Positions 17,021 through 25,856 of a stretch of DNA of 64,000 nucleotides are shown piece by piece; position 1 is the first letter of the stretch; every line of letters starts with the position of its first letter. Where the stretch lies: the NCBI GenBank assembly GCA_964419935.1, contig CAYQQJ010000008.1:1-64000 (forward strand). Direction: 5' to 3'. Under the pieces are notes generated by a model that made no database searches, was not told where the DNA came from, and saw nothing but the letters and a program-made list of their open reading frames with translations. The translations under genes were made by a program, and so were the position numbers. This DNA is from CAYQQJ01 sp964419935. GTDB taxonomy: Bacteria > Pseudomonadota > Gammaproteobacteria > Pseudomonadales > Cellvibrionaceae.

Positions 17021-20000
17021 TCAGATTTCGTGCTTCGGCACGGCTTGCAGCTCTGCCAGCAATTTTTTGCCTTCCTCGGCGCGGGTGCTGTGGAAACGAC
17101 CCAGCAGCAGGTAAACCACGGGGGTTAGATACAGCGTAAACAGCCCGGCCAGGCCCAGCCCACCAAACATCACCCAGCCGATGGCGCTACGGGCTTCGGC
17201 ACCCGGACCGGAACTCAAAATCAACGGCAGCCCGCCAAGCACGGTGGAAAGCATGGTCATGGCAATGGGGCGCAGGCGAACCTGTGCCGCGGTGGTGACA
17301 GCGCGGTGAACGCTGTAACCCTGGTCCCGCAATTGATCCGCAAATTCCACCAGCAGAATGCCATTCTTGGCCATGAGTCCGATCAGCATCACCAGGCCGA
17401 TCTGCGAGAAGACGTTGACGCTGGTGCCGGTCAGGAGCAATGCATAGACCGCCGCCGCGAGGCCGAAGGGCACGATCAACACAACGATCAATGCACTGAT
17501 GAAGCTCTCAAACTGTGCGCAAAGCACCAGAAATACCACGGCCAGCGCAATCAAATAGGTGATTGCGACCTCCTGGGAGGTTTCATTGAGTGCCTCGGCT
17601 TCACCGAGGAAGATCAGCCCCACATCCGTAGGTAATATCTCATTGGCCAAGGCCCGCAGTTCTTCGACGGCATCTGCCAGGGCATAGCCTGGTGCGAGAT
17701 CGGCATCAATGGAGATGGCGCGCCGCTGGGCGTGCCGGTCCAATTCCGCAGCGACACTTTCCTCGTGCATGGTGACCACGCTCGACAGCGGCAGCAACTG
17801 CCCCTCCCGGGTGCTGACGTACAGGTTGACCAGGTCCGCCGGGTCGCTGATCTGGGTGTTGGCAGCCTCCAGCATGATGGGAACGGCCTGATCGTCCACA
17901 TTAAGGTCGGTCAAATCATCACCTTCCACTACGGCACGCAGTGTCGCGGAGATGTTGCTCAGCGGAATACCCAATTCCGCGGCCCGGCGTCGATCGATCT
18001 GTAAAGAAATTTGTGGCTGTGTGGGCCTGTAGGAAATGTCCGGTTCCACAACGCTGGGCACGCGCTCTTCTATGGCGCGTGCCATGGTCTTGGCTGCTTC
18101 GTAAATCGCGGGATAGTCGTTGCCGATGAGCGCGAATTCCACACCACCGGCACCGCGCAGGTCCAGACTGTTGGGCCCCGAAACGCGCACCGTGGCACCA
18201 GGAATGTCTGCCAGAGGTTCGCGCAGTTCGTCCATAATCTCCTGTTGTCCCCGTTCGCGTTCGTCCCAGGGCGCCAGAGGCGCGATGACGCGGCCACGGT
18301 TGGGGTCATAGCGCCCCACGATGGTATACAGTGAGGTCACTTCGCCGCTTTCGAGCAAGGGTTGCAGAGCCGCCTCCATTTGGCGGGTTTGCCGCTCCAC
18401 GTAAGTCAGGCCAACGCCATCGGGGCCATTCGCGTCCACATAAATGATACCGCGGTCTTCCGGGGGCATCAGTTCCTGATGCAGAAGGGGATAAGTGAGT
18501 ACCGCACACAGAGCTACCAAGGCGGCGATGCCGATTGCCAGCAGTGGGTGTTTGAGCGTATGCGCGAGACTGCGGTCGTAAGCGTGCCCCAGCAGGTCAC
18601 CCCAGTGGTGCAGCTTACCGGTGAGGCCGCCGGGACGCACCGGTTCCGGGCTGAGGCGTGCCGCCATGGCGGGTACCAGAGTCAGGGCAATGACCGAGGA
18701 AATGGCCACGGCGGTCGCGAGCACCAGTCCGAACTCGCGGAACATCCGTCCGGCGGTGCTGGGCAGGAACGCAATGGGAATGAACACGCTGATCAGCACG
18801 GCGGTGGTGGCGATCACGGCGAAAATAACCTGTCGGGTGCCCAATACCGCGGCCGCGCGGGGCCCCAGCCCCTGGCCACGGCGCCGCTGAATATTTTCCA
18901 GCACCACAATGGCATCATCCACCACCAGCCCCGTCGCCAGTACTATAGCCAGCAGAGTCAGAATATTGATGGAAAAGCCCATTAGCCAGATAGCGGCCAC
19001 GGTGCCTATCAAGGCCACTGGAATTGCCGCGCTGGGGATCAGGGTGGCGCGCAGGGAGCCGAGGAACAGCCAGATAGTCGCCACCACAATCAGTACACTG
19101 TAAAACAGGCTGGTGATAACTTCCTTGACCGAACCTTTGATGAAGATGGCGCTGTCTTCCGTCACGCTCAGTTCCAGGTTGTCAAAGCGCTGGTTGAGTT
19201 CGGCGACGGCTTGCCTCACGCGGTTGGAGATATCGATAGTATTGGACTGTGCCTTGCGCACCACGCCCAGGCCAATCACTGGTCGATTGTCGAGATATAC
19301 CAAAGAAGACGCATCTTCGGGGCCGAATGACACATAGGCTACATCGCCGATGCGTGTATCGCCGCTCACAATGATGTCGCGAATGGCTTGTTCTGTAACA
19401 ACCGAGGCATCGGCCCGTACCAACAGCTCCTGGTCCGTGGAGCGGAAACTGCCGGATGGCACATCAAAGGGAGCATCCATCAGTACGGCGGAAACATCGG
19501 TCACAGAAAGCCCGTAGCTGGCCAGACGCATGGGGTCCAGTACCACCCGCAAGACACGCTGGCGCTGGCCGAAGAGCGGCACATCTGCCACGCCGGGTAT
19601 CGAGATGAGGTTCGGCACTATGTCCTTTTCAATAACTTCAGTGAGTGCTTCCTCGCTCAGTTCCGCACTGGTCACGGCGATGTTGATAATGGGGTTGGCA
19701 TCCTGATCCGCCTTGACCACGGTGAGCCGCTCGACATTGTCAGGCAGTTCGCGCTGTACCTGGTTGACCGCTTCGCGCACGTCAGATGCTGCGGTGTCCA
19801 GGTCGATACCTGGCGAGAATTCAATATGTACACGAAAACCGTTTTCCTCGCTGCCGGACCGGATGTTCTTGATGCCGGAGACGCGGGCGACCGCCCCTTC
19901 CACAATACTGGTGACTTCGGTGTCCATGGTTTCCGGTGAGGCACCGGGAAACTCGCCGCGCACGGACACTACCGGGCGGTCCACATCGGGTAGCTCACGC

Positions 20001-20155
20001 ACTTCCACCGCCGTAATGGCCGCCAGTCCTGCCAAGGCGATCAGCAGGTTGAGCACAATGATGAGTACCGGTCGACGAATGCTCAGTGACGCCAAATCAT
20101 CCTTCTCGATATGGCTTTCGCCTTCTTCCAGCGCCGGTGTGGGTTGATCGGTCAC
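17021..20155 (-). CDS. RND efflux pump inner-membrane transporter (HAE1/AcrB type)
   Basis: 1044 residues, full length for the family. The first helix lies at about 28-48 (RRPVLIIVLNLLIALAGLAAI), followed by VEVRELPDVDRPVVSV, the porter domains, and the central helices with LLAIVLATGLVVDDAIVVLENI, where the two Asp residues are those expected in the proton relay of helix 4. The second half repeats the arrangement (IGLVMLIGLMAKNGILLVEFA). It is the proton-driven drug/solute exporter of a tripartite pump. The start is GTG 20155, overlapping the adaptor's TGA by four bases (GTGA) with GGAG upstream, so the two are coupled. No outer-membrane channel gene is adjacent; a TolC-like protein elsewhere is expected. 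Substrate unknown. Confidence 0.95.
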   Translation of the reverse strand: MTDQPTPALEEGESHIEKDDLASLSIRRPVLIIVLNLLIALAGLAAITAVEVRELPDVDRPVVSVRGEFPGASPETMDTEVTSIVEGAVARVSGIKNIRSGSEENGFRVHIEFSPGIDLDTAASDVREAVNQVQRELPDNVERLTVVKADQDANPIINIAVTSAELSEEALTEVIEKDIVPNLISIPGVADVPLFGQRQRVLRVVLDPMRLASYGLSVTDVSAVLMDAPFDVPSGSFRSTDQELLVRADASVVTEQAIRDIIVSGDTRIGDVAYVSFGPEDASSLVYLDNRPVIGLGVVRKAQSNTIDISNRVRQAVAELNQRFDNLELSVTEDSAIFIKGSVKEVITSLFYSVLIVVATIWLFLGSLRATLIPSAAIPVALIGTVAAIWLMGFSINILTLLAIVLATGLVVDDAIVVLENIQRRRGQGLGPRAAAVLGTRQVIFAVIATTAVLISVFIPIAFLPSTAGRMFREFGLVLATAVAISSVIALTLVPAMAARLSPEPVRPGGLTGKLHHWGDLLGHAYDRSLAHTLKHPLLAIGIAALVALCAVLTYPLLHQELMPPEDRGIIYVDANGPDGVGLTYVERQTRQMEAALQPLLESGEVTSLYTIVGRYDPNRGRVIAPLAPWDERERGQQEIMDELREPLADIPGATVRVSGPNSLDLRGAGGVEFALIGNDYPAIYEAAKTMARAIEERVPSVVEPDISYRPTQPQISLQIDRRRAAELGIPLSNISATLRAVVEGDDLTDLNVDDQAVPIMLEAANTQISDPADLVNLYVSTREGQLLPLSSVVTMHEESVAAELDRHAQRRAISIDADLAPGYALADAVEELRALANEILPTDVGLIFLGEAEALNETSQEVAITYLIALAVVFLVLCAQFESFISALIVVLIVPFGLAAAVYALLLTGTSVNVFSQIGLVMLIGLMAKNGILLVEFADQLRDQGYSVHRAVTTAAQVRLRPIAMTMLSTVLGGLPLILSSGPGAEARSAIGWVMFGGLGLAGLFTLYLTPVVYLLLGRFHSTRAEEGKKLLAELQAVPKHEI

Positions 20156-21228
20156 GGAGCCAACTCCTGGCCGACTTCTCGCACGGCCAACCCTTCACGC
20201 ATGCTCTGCACGCCTTCGGCAACTACCAGCGTCCCTTCGGGCAAATCTGCATCAATCAAAATAGTGCCCTGGCGGCGCTGCACGATGGTGGCTCCCACGC
20301 GCTTTGCGCGGCCGTCGACTACCGACCACACATAGGCACCATCACCACCCCATTGCAGAGCCACTTCCGGAACCACGGGATAACGGCCGCCTTCCAGCGT
20401 CAGCAGAATTCTGAAGCTCATGCCCGGGCGAAGCTGATCATCGCGGTTGTCGACATGGGCGCGCACAGTGAAGGTGCGAGTGGCGGGATCAATGCGGCTG
20501 TCGATTTCACTGACGGTTCCACGGGTTGTCACGCCGCGGTTGGACCAGGTGGTCAGGGTAATCTCCGAGCCGGTAGTCAGCTGTCCCATCAATATTTCCG
20601 GCAGTTCAAAACTCACCAGCAGAACACTGCGGTCGTCCAGGCTGGCGACTGCGGTGTCTTCGCTGATACGGGCACCCGGGTCAATTGTCGTCAAGCCAAT
20701 ATGGCCGGTGAAAGGCGCTTCCATACTGCGGTCATCCAGGGCGACCCGGGCGCGCTGCAACACAATCTCCGCCCGGTCTACCGCGCTTATGGCATCATCC
20801 AATGCGGACGGCGTAATAGCCCCGGAGCCTTCTGTGCGACGGTAGCGGTCGAGAAGGCGGCGCGCATCGGCCAGGTCAACCTTGGCCAGCTCTACCGCCA
20901 GGGTCTCGTCATCCGCCTCCAGCTGAAGCAGCGTCTGGCCGGCTTTTACCCGGTCTCCGGCCTTGAACTTGACGGCCACCACCTCGCCCGCAGCCTCGGG
21001 ATAAAGCACGACAGAATGCCGGGCCCGGGAGGTTCCCACAGCCTCCACCGGAGTTTGCGCCTGTTGCCATACTACCGGTGCAGTGATGACCGGTTGGGCG
21101 GATCTGGCGGGAGATTTTTTTGGCTCGGAGGTCTGTTCGGCGCAGGAAGCGACAAATATGGAAACGAGAGCGGTGGAAACAAGAGTGGCGGTCAGACGGG
21201 TCAGCCGCCATCGAATGTGTGATGTCAT
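20152..21228 (-). CDS. RND periplasmic adaptor (membrane fusion protein), lipoprotein
   Basis: 358 residues; AAGAG stands before the ATG. The N-terminus is a lipoprotein signal (…STALVSIFVASC, Cys about 29). Then come the beta-barrel and lipoyl halves: VLYPEAAGEVVAVKFKAGDRVKAGQTLLQLE and APFTGHIGLTTIDPGARI flank a short coiled-coil hairpin (about residues 115-165). The adaptor bridges the RND transporter at 17021 and an outer-membrane channel. It is first in the two-gene operon and its stop overlaps the start of the transporter gene. No regulator gene adjoins. The long reading frame on the opposite strand is an antisense shadow. Confidence 0.93.
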   Translation of the reverse strand: MTSHIRWRLTRLTATLVSTALVSIFVASCAEQTSEPKKSPARSAQPVITAPVVWQQAQTPVEAVGTSRARHSVVLYPEAAGEVVAVKFKAGDRVKAGQTLLQLEADDETLAVELAKVDLADARRLLDRYRRTEGSGAITPSALDDAISAVDRAEIVLQRARVALDDRSMEAPFTGHIGLTTIDPGARISEDTAVASLDDRSVLLVSFELPEILMGQLTTGSEITLTTWSNRGVTTRGTVSEIDSRIDPATRTFTVRAHVDNRDDQLRPGMSFRILLTLEGGRYPVVPEVALQWGGDGAYVWSVVDGRAKRVGATIVQRRQGTILIDADLPEGTLVVAEGVQSMREGLAVREVGQELAP

Positions 21229-21433
21229 TGTGTTCTCTTGGTAAATGGTTCAAAACAGCAAGCAACCATGAACCTGCTAATTCAGAAGGAAAGGGTAGAT
21301 TATGGATTACTGCGGGTAAAGAAAAGTTCGCAGGGACTATTAGTGGCGGAAAAACTCGTCTTGCACATTTTTTCCTTATTCAGACTGCCTGCGCGCCCTT
21401 GATTGAATGTGTTCCAGACACATTGATCGAACT

Positions 21434-21464
21434 GGGAGTTCGAACCAATTATCCGGGTGCGCCA
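21434..21464 (+). repeat. Inverted partial copy of the tRNA-Arg 3' end
   Basis: Reads GGGAGTTCGAA, eight unrelated bases, then CCGGGTGCGCCA. This is the T-arm start and the acceptor end, including CCA, of the tRNA-Arg encoded on the other strand at 21511-21587. Together with the terminator hairpin between them, the tRNA 3' end forms one large palindrome (about 21453-21522). It looks like the remnant of an inversion or integration event. Confidence 0.75.
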
Positions 21465-21469
21465 TCCAT

Positions 21470-21506
21470 AAAAAAAGCCCTACTCTTGCGAGCAGGGCTT
21501 TTTTTA
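21470..21506. terminator. Rho-independent terminator of the tRNA-Arg gene
   Basis: Stem AAGCCCT / AGGGCTT with loop ACTCTTGCGAGC, flanked by an A7 run on one side and a T7 run on the other. It can therefore terminate transcription from either direction. It lies directly behind the tRNA's CCA end. Confidence 0.85.
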
Positions 21507-21510
21507 TGGA

Positions 21511-21587
21511 TGGCGCACCCGGAGAGATTCGAACTCCCGACCAAGTGGTTCGAAGCCACCTACTCTATCCAGCTGAGCTACGGGTGC
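21511..21587 (-). tRNA. tRNA-Arg (anticodon TCG)
   Basis: 77 nucleotides including an encoded CCA. The acceptor stem is GCACCCG/CGGGTGC with discriminator G, the D-arm GCTC...GAGT, and the anticodon stem GGTGG/CCACT with loop CTTCGAA, giving anticodon TCG (codon CGA). The T-arm is GGGAG-TTCGAAT-CTCTC. All cloverleaf positions pair, with a few G-T wobbles. It is transcribed away from the fimX-like gene's 3' end and is followed by a strong terminator. Confidence 0.95.
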
Positions 21588-21688
21588 GTGTTGCGTCGGA
21601 CCGGCGGTGCCGGGCGTCAGAGGCCGGCATTGTACCAGACATTTTCGAAAAGTGGCGAGGTTCCGATGGATTTCTGCTGCAGACTTCC

Positions 21689-23785
21689 CTAGCTTTCCAT
21701 ATCGAAGTCGTAGCTCATGTCTGACGTGGGGCCTTGCAGATAGTAGCCCTGGATATAATGCACGCCGGACTGCCACAGTTTCGACAGCACGCTGGCATTT
21801 TCAACAAACGGCACAATGGTGATTTTGTCTTCCTGATGTAGCTTTCCCACCAGATCGCTCAGTGCGCCGGGTTCGCCACTGCCGTTCTGCAGTTCCTGGG
21901 TAAAGGAGCCGTCCACCTTGATGTACTGGATATCGACATGGGTCAACGCATTGAACGGATTCAGTGCACAGCCGAAGTGGCTCAGGCTGCAGGCCGCGCC
22001 CATCTCCACCACTTGACGGGTGAAGCTTTTGGCCAGATTCAAGTGATCGTTTACATCCATTTCACTCACTTGAAAAATCAGTGAGTCCGCAGGAAGTTTG
22101 GCGGCTTTGAAGGCCACCGCCAGCCAGGGTGCCAGCGTCGTGTCGCACAGGCTTTCCCCGCTCAGATTGATGATGAGCCGGGTCTGGTGGCCTTTGGAAC
22201 GATGTTCGGCGAGTATCTTGATCGCCTCGAGAATCACCCATCGATCAATCTTGGTGGTGGCGTTGATGCTTGCCGCGGACTCGAGAAAATCTGCCGGCGA
22301 AATCTCTGCATCATTCTCGTCGAGCATACGCAGGAGCACTTCGTAGTGTTCCTTATCTGAACCACGCAAGCTGAGAATGGGCTGAAACAGCAGCCGGAAG
22401 CGGCCTTGATCCAGTGCCTTCTGCACCGCAGCCGCGGTGTCCTTCGCGGATTTCTCCTCTTTGCTCAGTTCCGGTTCATAAATGCGCGCGATAACTTCCT
22501 CGCCCTTGGCGATATCCGCACGAACCAGTTCGAGCGCCTTCATGGCGTGCCCGATGGGGGTATCTGAATTGGCTGTGGTTTCGTTAATGAAGGCGATACC
22601 CAGAGCGTAGTTGAACTGCAAGGTGGAGCCGTCGATATCGACAATGTAGTCGCGCAGTTGCTCGCCCAGTGTTTCCGCCTTTTTCAAGGCTTTGGACGCG
22701 TTAGCCTGTGATGTCAGCAGCATGAACGCGTCATCACCAAAACGGCACAGGATGTCGTCGTCATCGATGAGCGTCAGTGCGTGATTGGCAATGGTTCCCA
22801 GCACGATGTCGATGGACGACACACTGAGCTTGGCCTGCACGGTTTCCAGAAAATCGTCGATGGCAATATAGAGGAGGGCGCTATTGGCGCGGCCGCCGAC
22901 GGCCTGGTCGACGCGCTCTTCTAGCTTCTCGACCAGGTAATTCTTGTTGTACAGACCGGTGGCGAGATCCTGATGCTTGATCTGCTGCAGATGGGCTTCG
23001 AGCTCTTCGCTGTCAACGGTGTTGGCCCGGACGAGGAACTGAATGCAGACTTCTTCGTCGTAGCTGGCCTTGCGCACCTCAACTTTCAAATCTTTGGTGC
23101 TGCCATCGGCGGTGACAACGGCAAAATTGAGATCGGTGGTATCGACATCACTGCCTTTGATGGTGAAGTCCTTGAGAAAGCCTTTGACCTTGGCCTGATC
23201 GGCTTTCGAAATCAGGTCGATAACGGGCATACATTCCAGCTCGTCCCGGTCACTGTGACCGAGCAGTTCGGCGAACGATTCGTTGACATACAGGAACATG
23301 CCATCCTGTACGAAGGTGATCGCGTCCCGCGAGCTGTCGAGCAGTTGCTGGTTGCGCCGTTCCAGTTCCTTGTGACGGCGCTCGGCAATGCGGCGCAGGT
23401 TGCGTTGTTCGCGGTTGTCGATCTCCCGCTGAATCACCAGCAGCAGGTGCTGATCCTCATCAAGCCGTATGACGTCTGTGGCACCCAGCTTCAGGCCTTC
23501 GACCACTGGCTGCGCTCCTTCATCGTCAGTGAGCAGAATAAGCGGTACGTCTTTGTTCAAACGCCGGATCTGCTTAATGGCCGTGATCGGCGGCAGATTC
23601 TTGGTTGTATCGAGACCGATCATCAGATCCCAGACTTGTTCCTCCAGCAGCTTGACGAGGGCCTCGTCACTTTCCACATGCTGGGCACGAACAGGTCGAC
23701 CGGCATTGTGCAACATGCTGATCAACCGCTCGGCTTCTGAACGGGAATCGTTGAGGATCATCAATCGGACGGTATTGAGGCTCAT
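21689..23785 (-). CDS. fimX: FimX-like c-di-GMP effector (REC-PAS-GGDEF-EAL, degenerate)
   Basis: 698 residues, close to the roughly 690 of Pseudomonas FimX. The start is ATG 23785 behind AAGAG. Order: a receiver-like domain (1-125) lacking a normal acidic pocket, a PAS domain (about 150-260, LDSSRDAITFVQDGMFLYVNESF), a GGDEF domain (about 275-430) whose signature is FGDDA, and an EAL domain (about 455-698) with EVL for EAL and SHFG for the catalytic DDFG. Both enzymatic sites are therefore expected to be dead, while the EAL fold can still bind c-di-GMP, as known for FimX. FimX proteins control type IV pilus assembly and twitching at the cell pole. The PilZ-like gene at 23964 lies just upstream, as I recall for Pseudomonas. 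Confidence 0.78.
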   Translation of the reverse strand: MSLNTVRLMILNDSRSEAERLISMLHNAGRPVRAQHVESDEALVKLLEEQVWDLMIGLDTTKNLPPITAIKQIRRLNKDVPLILLTDDEGAQPVVEGLKLGATDVIRLDEDQHLLLVIQREIDNREQRNLRRIAERRHKELERRNQQLLDSSRDAITFVQDGMFLYVNESFAELLGHSDRDELECMPVIDLISKADQAKVKGFLKDFTIKGSDVDTTDLNFAVVTADGSTKDLKVEVRKASYDEEVCIQFLVRANTVDSEELEAHLQQIKHQDLATGLYNKNYLVEKLEERVDQAVGGRANSALLYIAIDDFLETVQAKLSVSSIDIVLGTIANHALTLIDDDDILCRFGDDAFMLLTSQANASKALKKAETLGEQLRDYIVDIDGSTLQFNYALGIAFINETTANSDTPIGHAMKALELVRADIAKGEEVIARIYEPELSKEEKSAKDTAAAVQKALDQGRFRLLFQPILSLRGSDKEHYEVLLRMLDENDAEISPADFLESAASINATTKIDRWVILEAIKILAEHRSKGHQTRLIINLSGESLCDTTLAPWLAVAFKAAKLPADSLIFQVSEMDVNDHLNLAKSFTRQVVEMGAACSLSHFGCALNPFNALTHVDIQYIKVDGSFTQELQNGSGEPGALSDLVGKLHQEDKITIVPFVENASVLSKLWQSGVHYIQGYYLQGPTSDMSYDFDMES

Positions 23786-23963
23786 ACTACTCTTATAGTC
23801 AGTCTTATAGTCGGGTGGCGATGGCCTCGCGGGTACTACTGCAGGAAACCACGCCAAAGCATGCCAGTCTACTGTAAATTGCCATACCAGCCCTAGTCGC
23901 TGAGGGTCTTCGCGTTGTTTGAACCGCCAATATTTACGTTTTACGGCCTAAATTGTCAATTTT

Positions 23964-25670
23964 TTAATCCCAATTGGAATCAAAGTCGGCATTTTTGCTG
24001 GAAGAGCCGCTAGGCGGGCGGGCCGTACTTTCAGCATCGCTGCTCAACAGGTGGTACTTGAACTGACGCAAACTGCTGGTGCTGAAAATGCATTCGTCCA
24101 GCTTTGCGGTCAGGCGCCGCCCGCCGCTTACGAGTTGAATCCGACCGGATTCCTGAAAAGGTGCGGCGGCGGTAATGAGCGTTGCGGCGGTTGCGCCGTA
24201 CTCATCCGGCGCAACTTGCAAAACCCGCATCACGTCGGAATAACCACCCATATCATAGATAATGGCTGCGCCTGCCGGTTTGGCATTCAGTGCCACCACC
24301 TGTACGCCCATTTGCGACGCATCGCGCAGCTGCCTGATCCAGCGGATCACGCCGAGATGCCATTCCGATTGACCGACATCGCGAATCGCCAACAACTGCC
24401 CCGCTGTCGCTTGAATCGGGATCTTTCCCTGCCACAGCAGACAGTAGCCGCCGGCACTGACATCTTGAACGGTAACGCGCGTGGGGGCATGAGGATTTTC
24501 AGTATCCGGCTTTGCCGCCCGGTCTCTTGGCGTGAATCCCGCCAAGGTTGGGAGGCCGGGCAATTCCGCCCAGCTTTCGTCGCCGGTCTCGCCGATGAAT
24601 GCCATGAAATCTTTGCCGTCGGCCAGTTGATAGTGACTGGCGCTCAAGCCAATACACACATCCACCAGGGTTTTTACCTTGCGTCGGTGCTGCTGGCGAT
24701 CCACCGACTCTGCCCAGTTGTGCAGCAAATGATTTACCAGTGACGGGGGCATCTCCCGGGGCATGTGCAGCGCGTCGCTGGTGCCCTGAGGCTGTGTTTT
24801 TTGCCGCTCTAACGCGGTGATCAACCGGCTGAAATCAACCCCCAGGGCTGGTTCATTTTCGACACAACGCTCCCGATCCATGGGCGGTTTGTCTGTGAAG
24901 GGGTTGACTGCAAAGGTGTCGCGCTCGCTAAGCGGGCCAAGGCGCACCAGATAGCTCCAATCGGCAAAAGCATGAAAAGTCACGCCGAGATCCTGCTGGC
25001 TGAGCTGGTTGGGGTTGGCACAGGCGAGCATGATGATGCGCAGATATTCCGCTTGGCTGCTACTCGACTGTCGGCCTTCAATCAATGAATCCGGCACCAG
25101 AGCGGCGGCGAGTCCCTGATCTTCGGCGAGTCGGTACAGATGGTGAAGGTGTAGCCACAGGCCGGCGGGGAGCTGCGTGTAGATCTGGCAGCTGCGCAAG
25201 TACAGCAGGCCGATGCCGGCAATTGCGCGGCACAGGGACTTGGCCAGATTGTCGCGGCCCTGATTGTTCAGGTTTTTCTGGCCGGACAAATCCCGCGCGC
25301 AAATGCTGTAGCCATTGATCAGAGCCTTTTGCAAAGCCTGGGCAACGATGGCTGTTTTCTGTAGTTCCTTGGGTAGGATCGCCGGTTGGCCGAGGAATTG
25401 GCTCGCAAGACCGGCGATGCTGCTCTGCACGCTGGGGCGCAATGCTTCCAGCATATCGAGACGGGTTTTCGCGTCCGTCTGCAGCCGGTTGATTTCTGGG
25501 AGGTTCTTGTACAGCTGTACGCCGGTATGGGTAATGCGAGTCGCGGGCAAATGGTTGACCCAATGCTGGACATGGGACAGCTTGCTACCGGTGCAAAAGC
25601 CGAGCTTGGGCAGATCCTGTGGCGGCAAATTCAGGTCGGCAAACGTGCTGGCGCTGGAAATATTCGGCAT
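23964..25670 (-). CDS. Large protein with C-terminal PilZ-like domain, neighbour of fimX
   Basis: 568 residues from ATG 25670; a GTG at 25700 is possible, and neither has a good ribosome site. The N-terminal 350 residues are mostly helical and match no domain I can name. Around residue 390-500 the pattern VTVQDVSAGGYCLLW...LLAIRD...LGVIRWIRQL...MGVQVV resembles a PilZ barrel (D-x-S-x-x-G motif), though the RxxxR motif expected before it is weak (APTRVT). A gene of this kind stands next to fimX in Pseudomonas as far as I recall. It may sense c-di-GMP or bind FimX in type IV pilus control; this is inference from context. No signal peptide is seen. Confidence 0.6.
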   Translation of the reverse strand: MPNISSASTFADLNLPPQDLPKLGFCTGSKLSHVQHWVNHLPATRITHTGVQLYKNLPEINRLQTDAKTRLDMLEALRPSVQSSIAGLASQFLGQPAILPKELQKTAIVAQALQKALINGYSICARDLSGQKNLNNQGRDNLAKSLCRAIAGIGLLYLRSCQIYTQLPAGLWLHLHHLYRLAEDQGLAAALVPDSLIEGRQSSSSQAEYLRIIMLACANPNQLSQQDLGVTFHAFADWSYLVRLGPLSERDTFAVNPFTDKPPMDRERCVENEPALGVDFSRLITALERQKTQPQGTSDALHMPREMPPSLVNHLLHNWAESVDRQQHRRKVKTLVDVCIGLSASHYQLADGKDFMAFIGETGDESWAELPGLPTLAGFTPRDRAAKPDTENPHAPTRVTVQDVSAGGYCLLWQGKIPIQATAGQLLAIRDVGQSEWHLGVIRWIRQLRDASQMGVQVVALNAKPAGAAIIYDMGGYSDVMRVLQVAPDEYGATAATLITAAAPFQESGRIQLVSGGRRLTAKLDECIFSTSSLRQFKYHLLSSDAESTARPPSGSSSKNADFDSNWD

Positions 25671-25856
25671 AGATTTGATGACTGTTTCCCCGGGTGCCAC
25701 ACACGCCCGCTGGTGGGACTGTGCAGACTGACAAGTGGAAGAATTGGCGGCACGATTATCTGTGCATAATGTGGATTATAGACGCAATATATCACCGCGG
25801 CCTCTTGCGCCATTGACCCGTCTGTTTGCCGTGTGGTGGGTGGCGCGGGGCTGCAG

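Noticed and set aside
20086..21222. A 378-codon plus-strand open frame opposite the RND adaptor gene
   Set aside because: It mirrors a gene with clear family motifs, has no ribosome site or domain, and its composition is that of an antisense frame.
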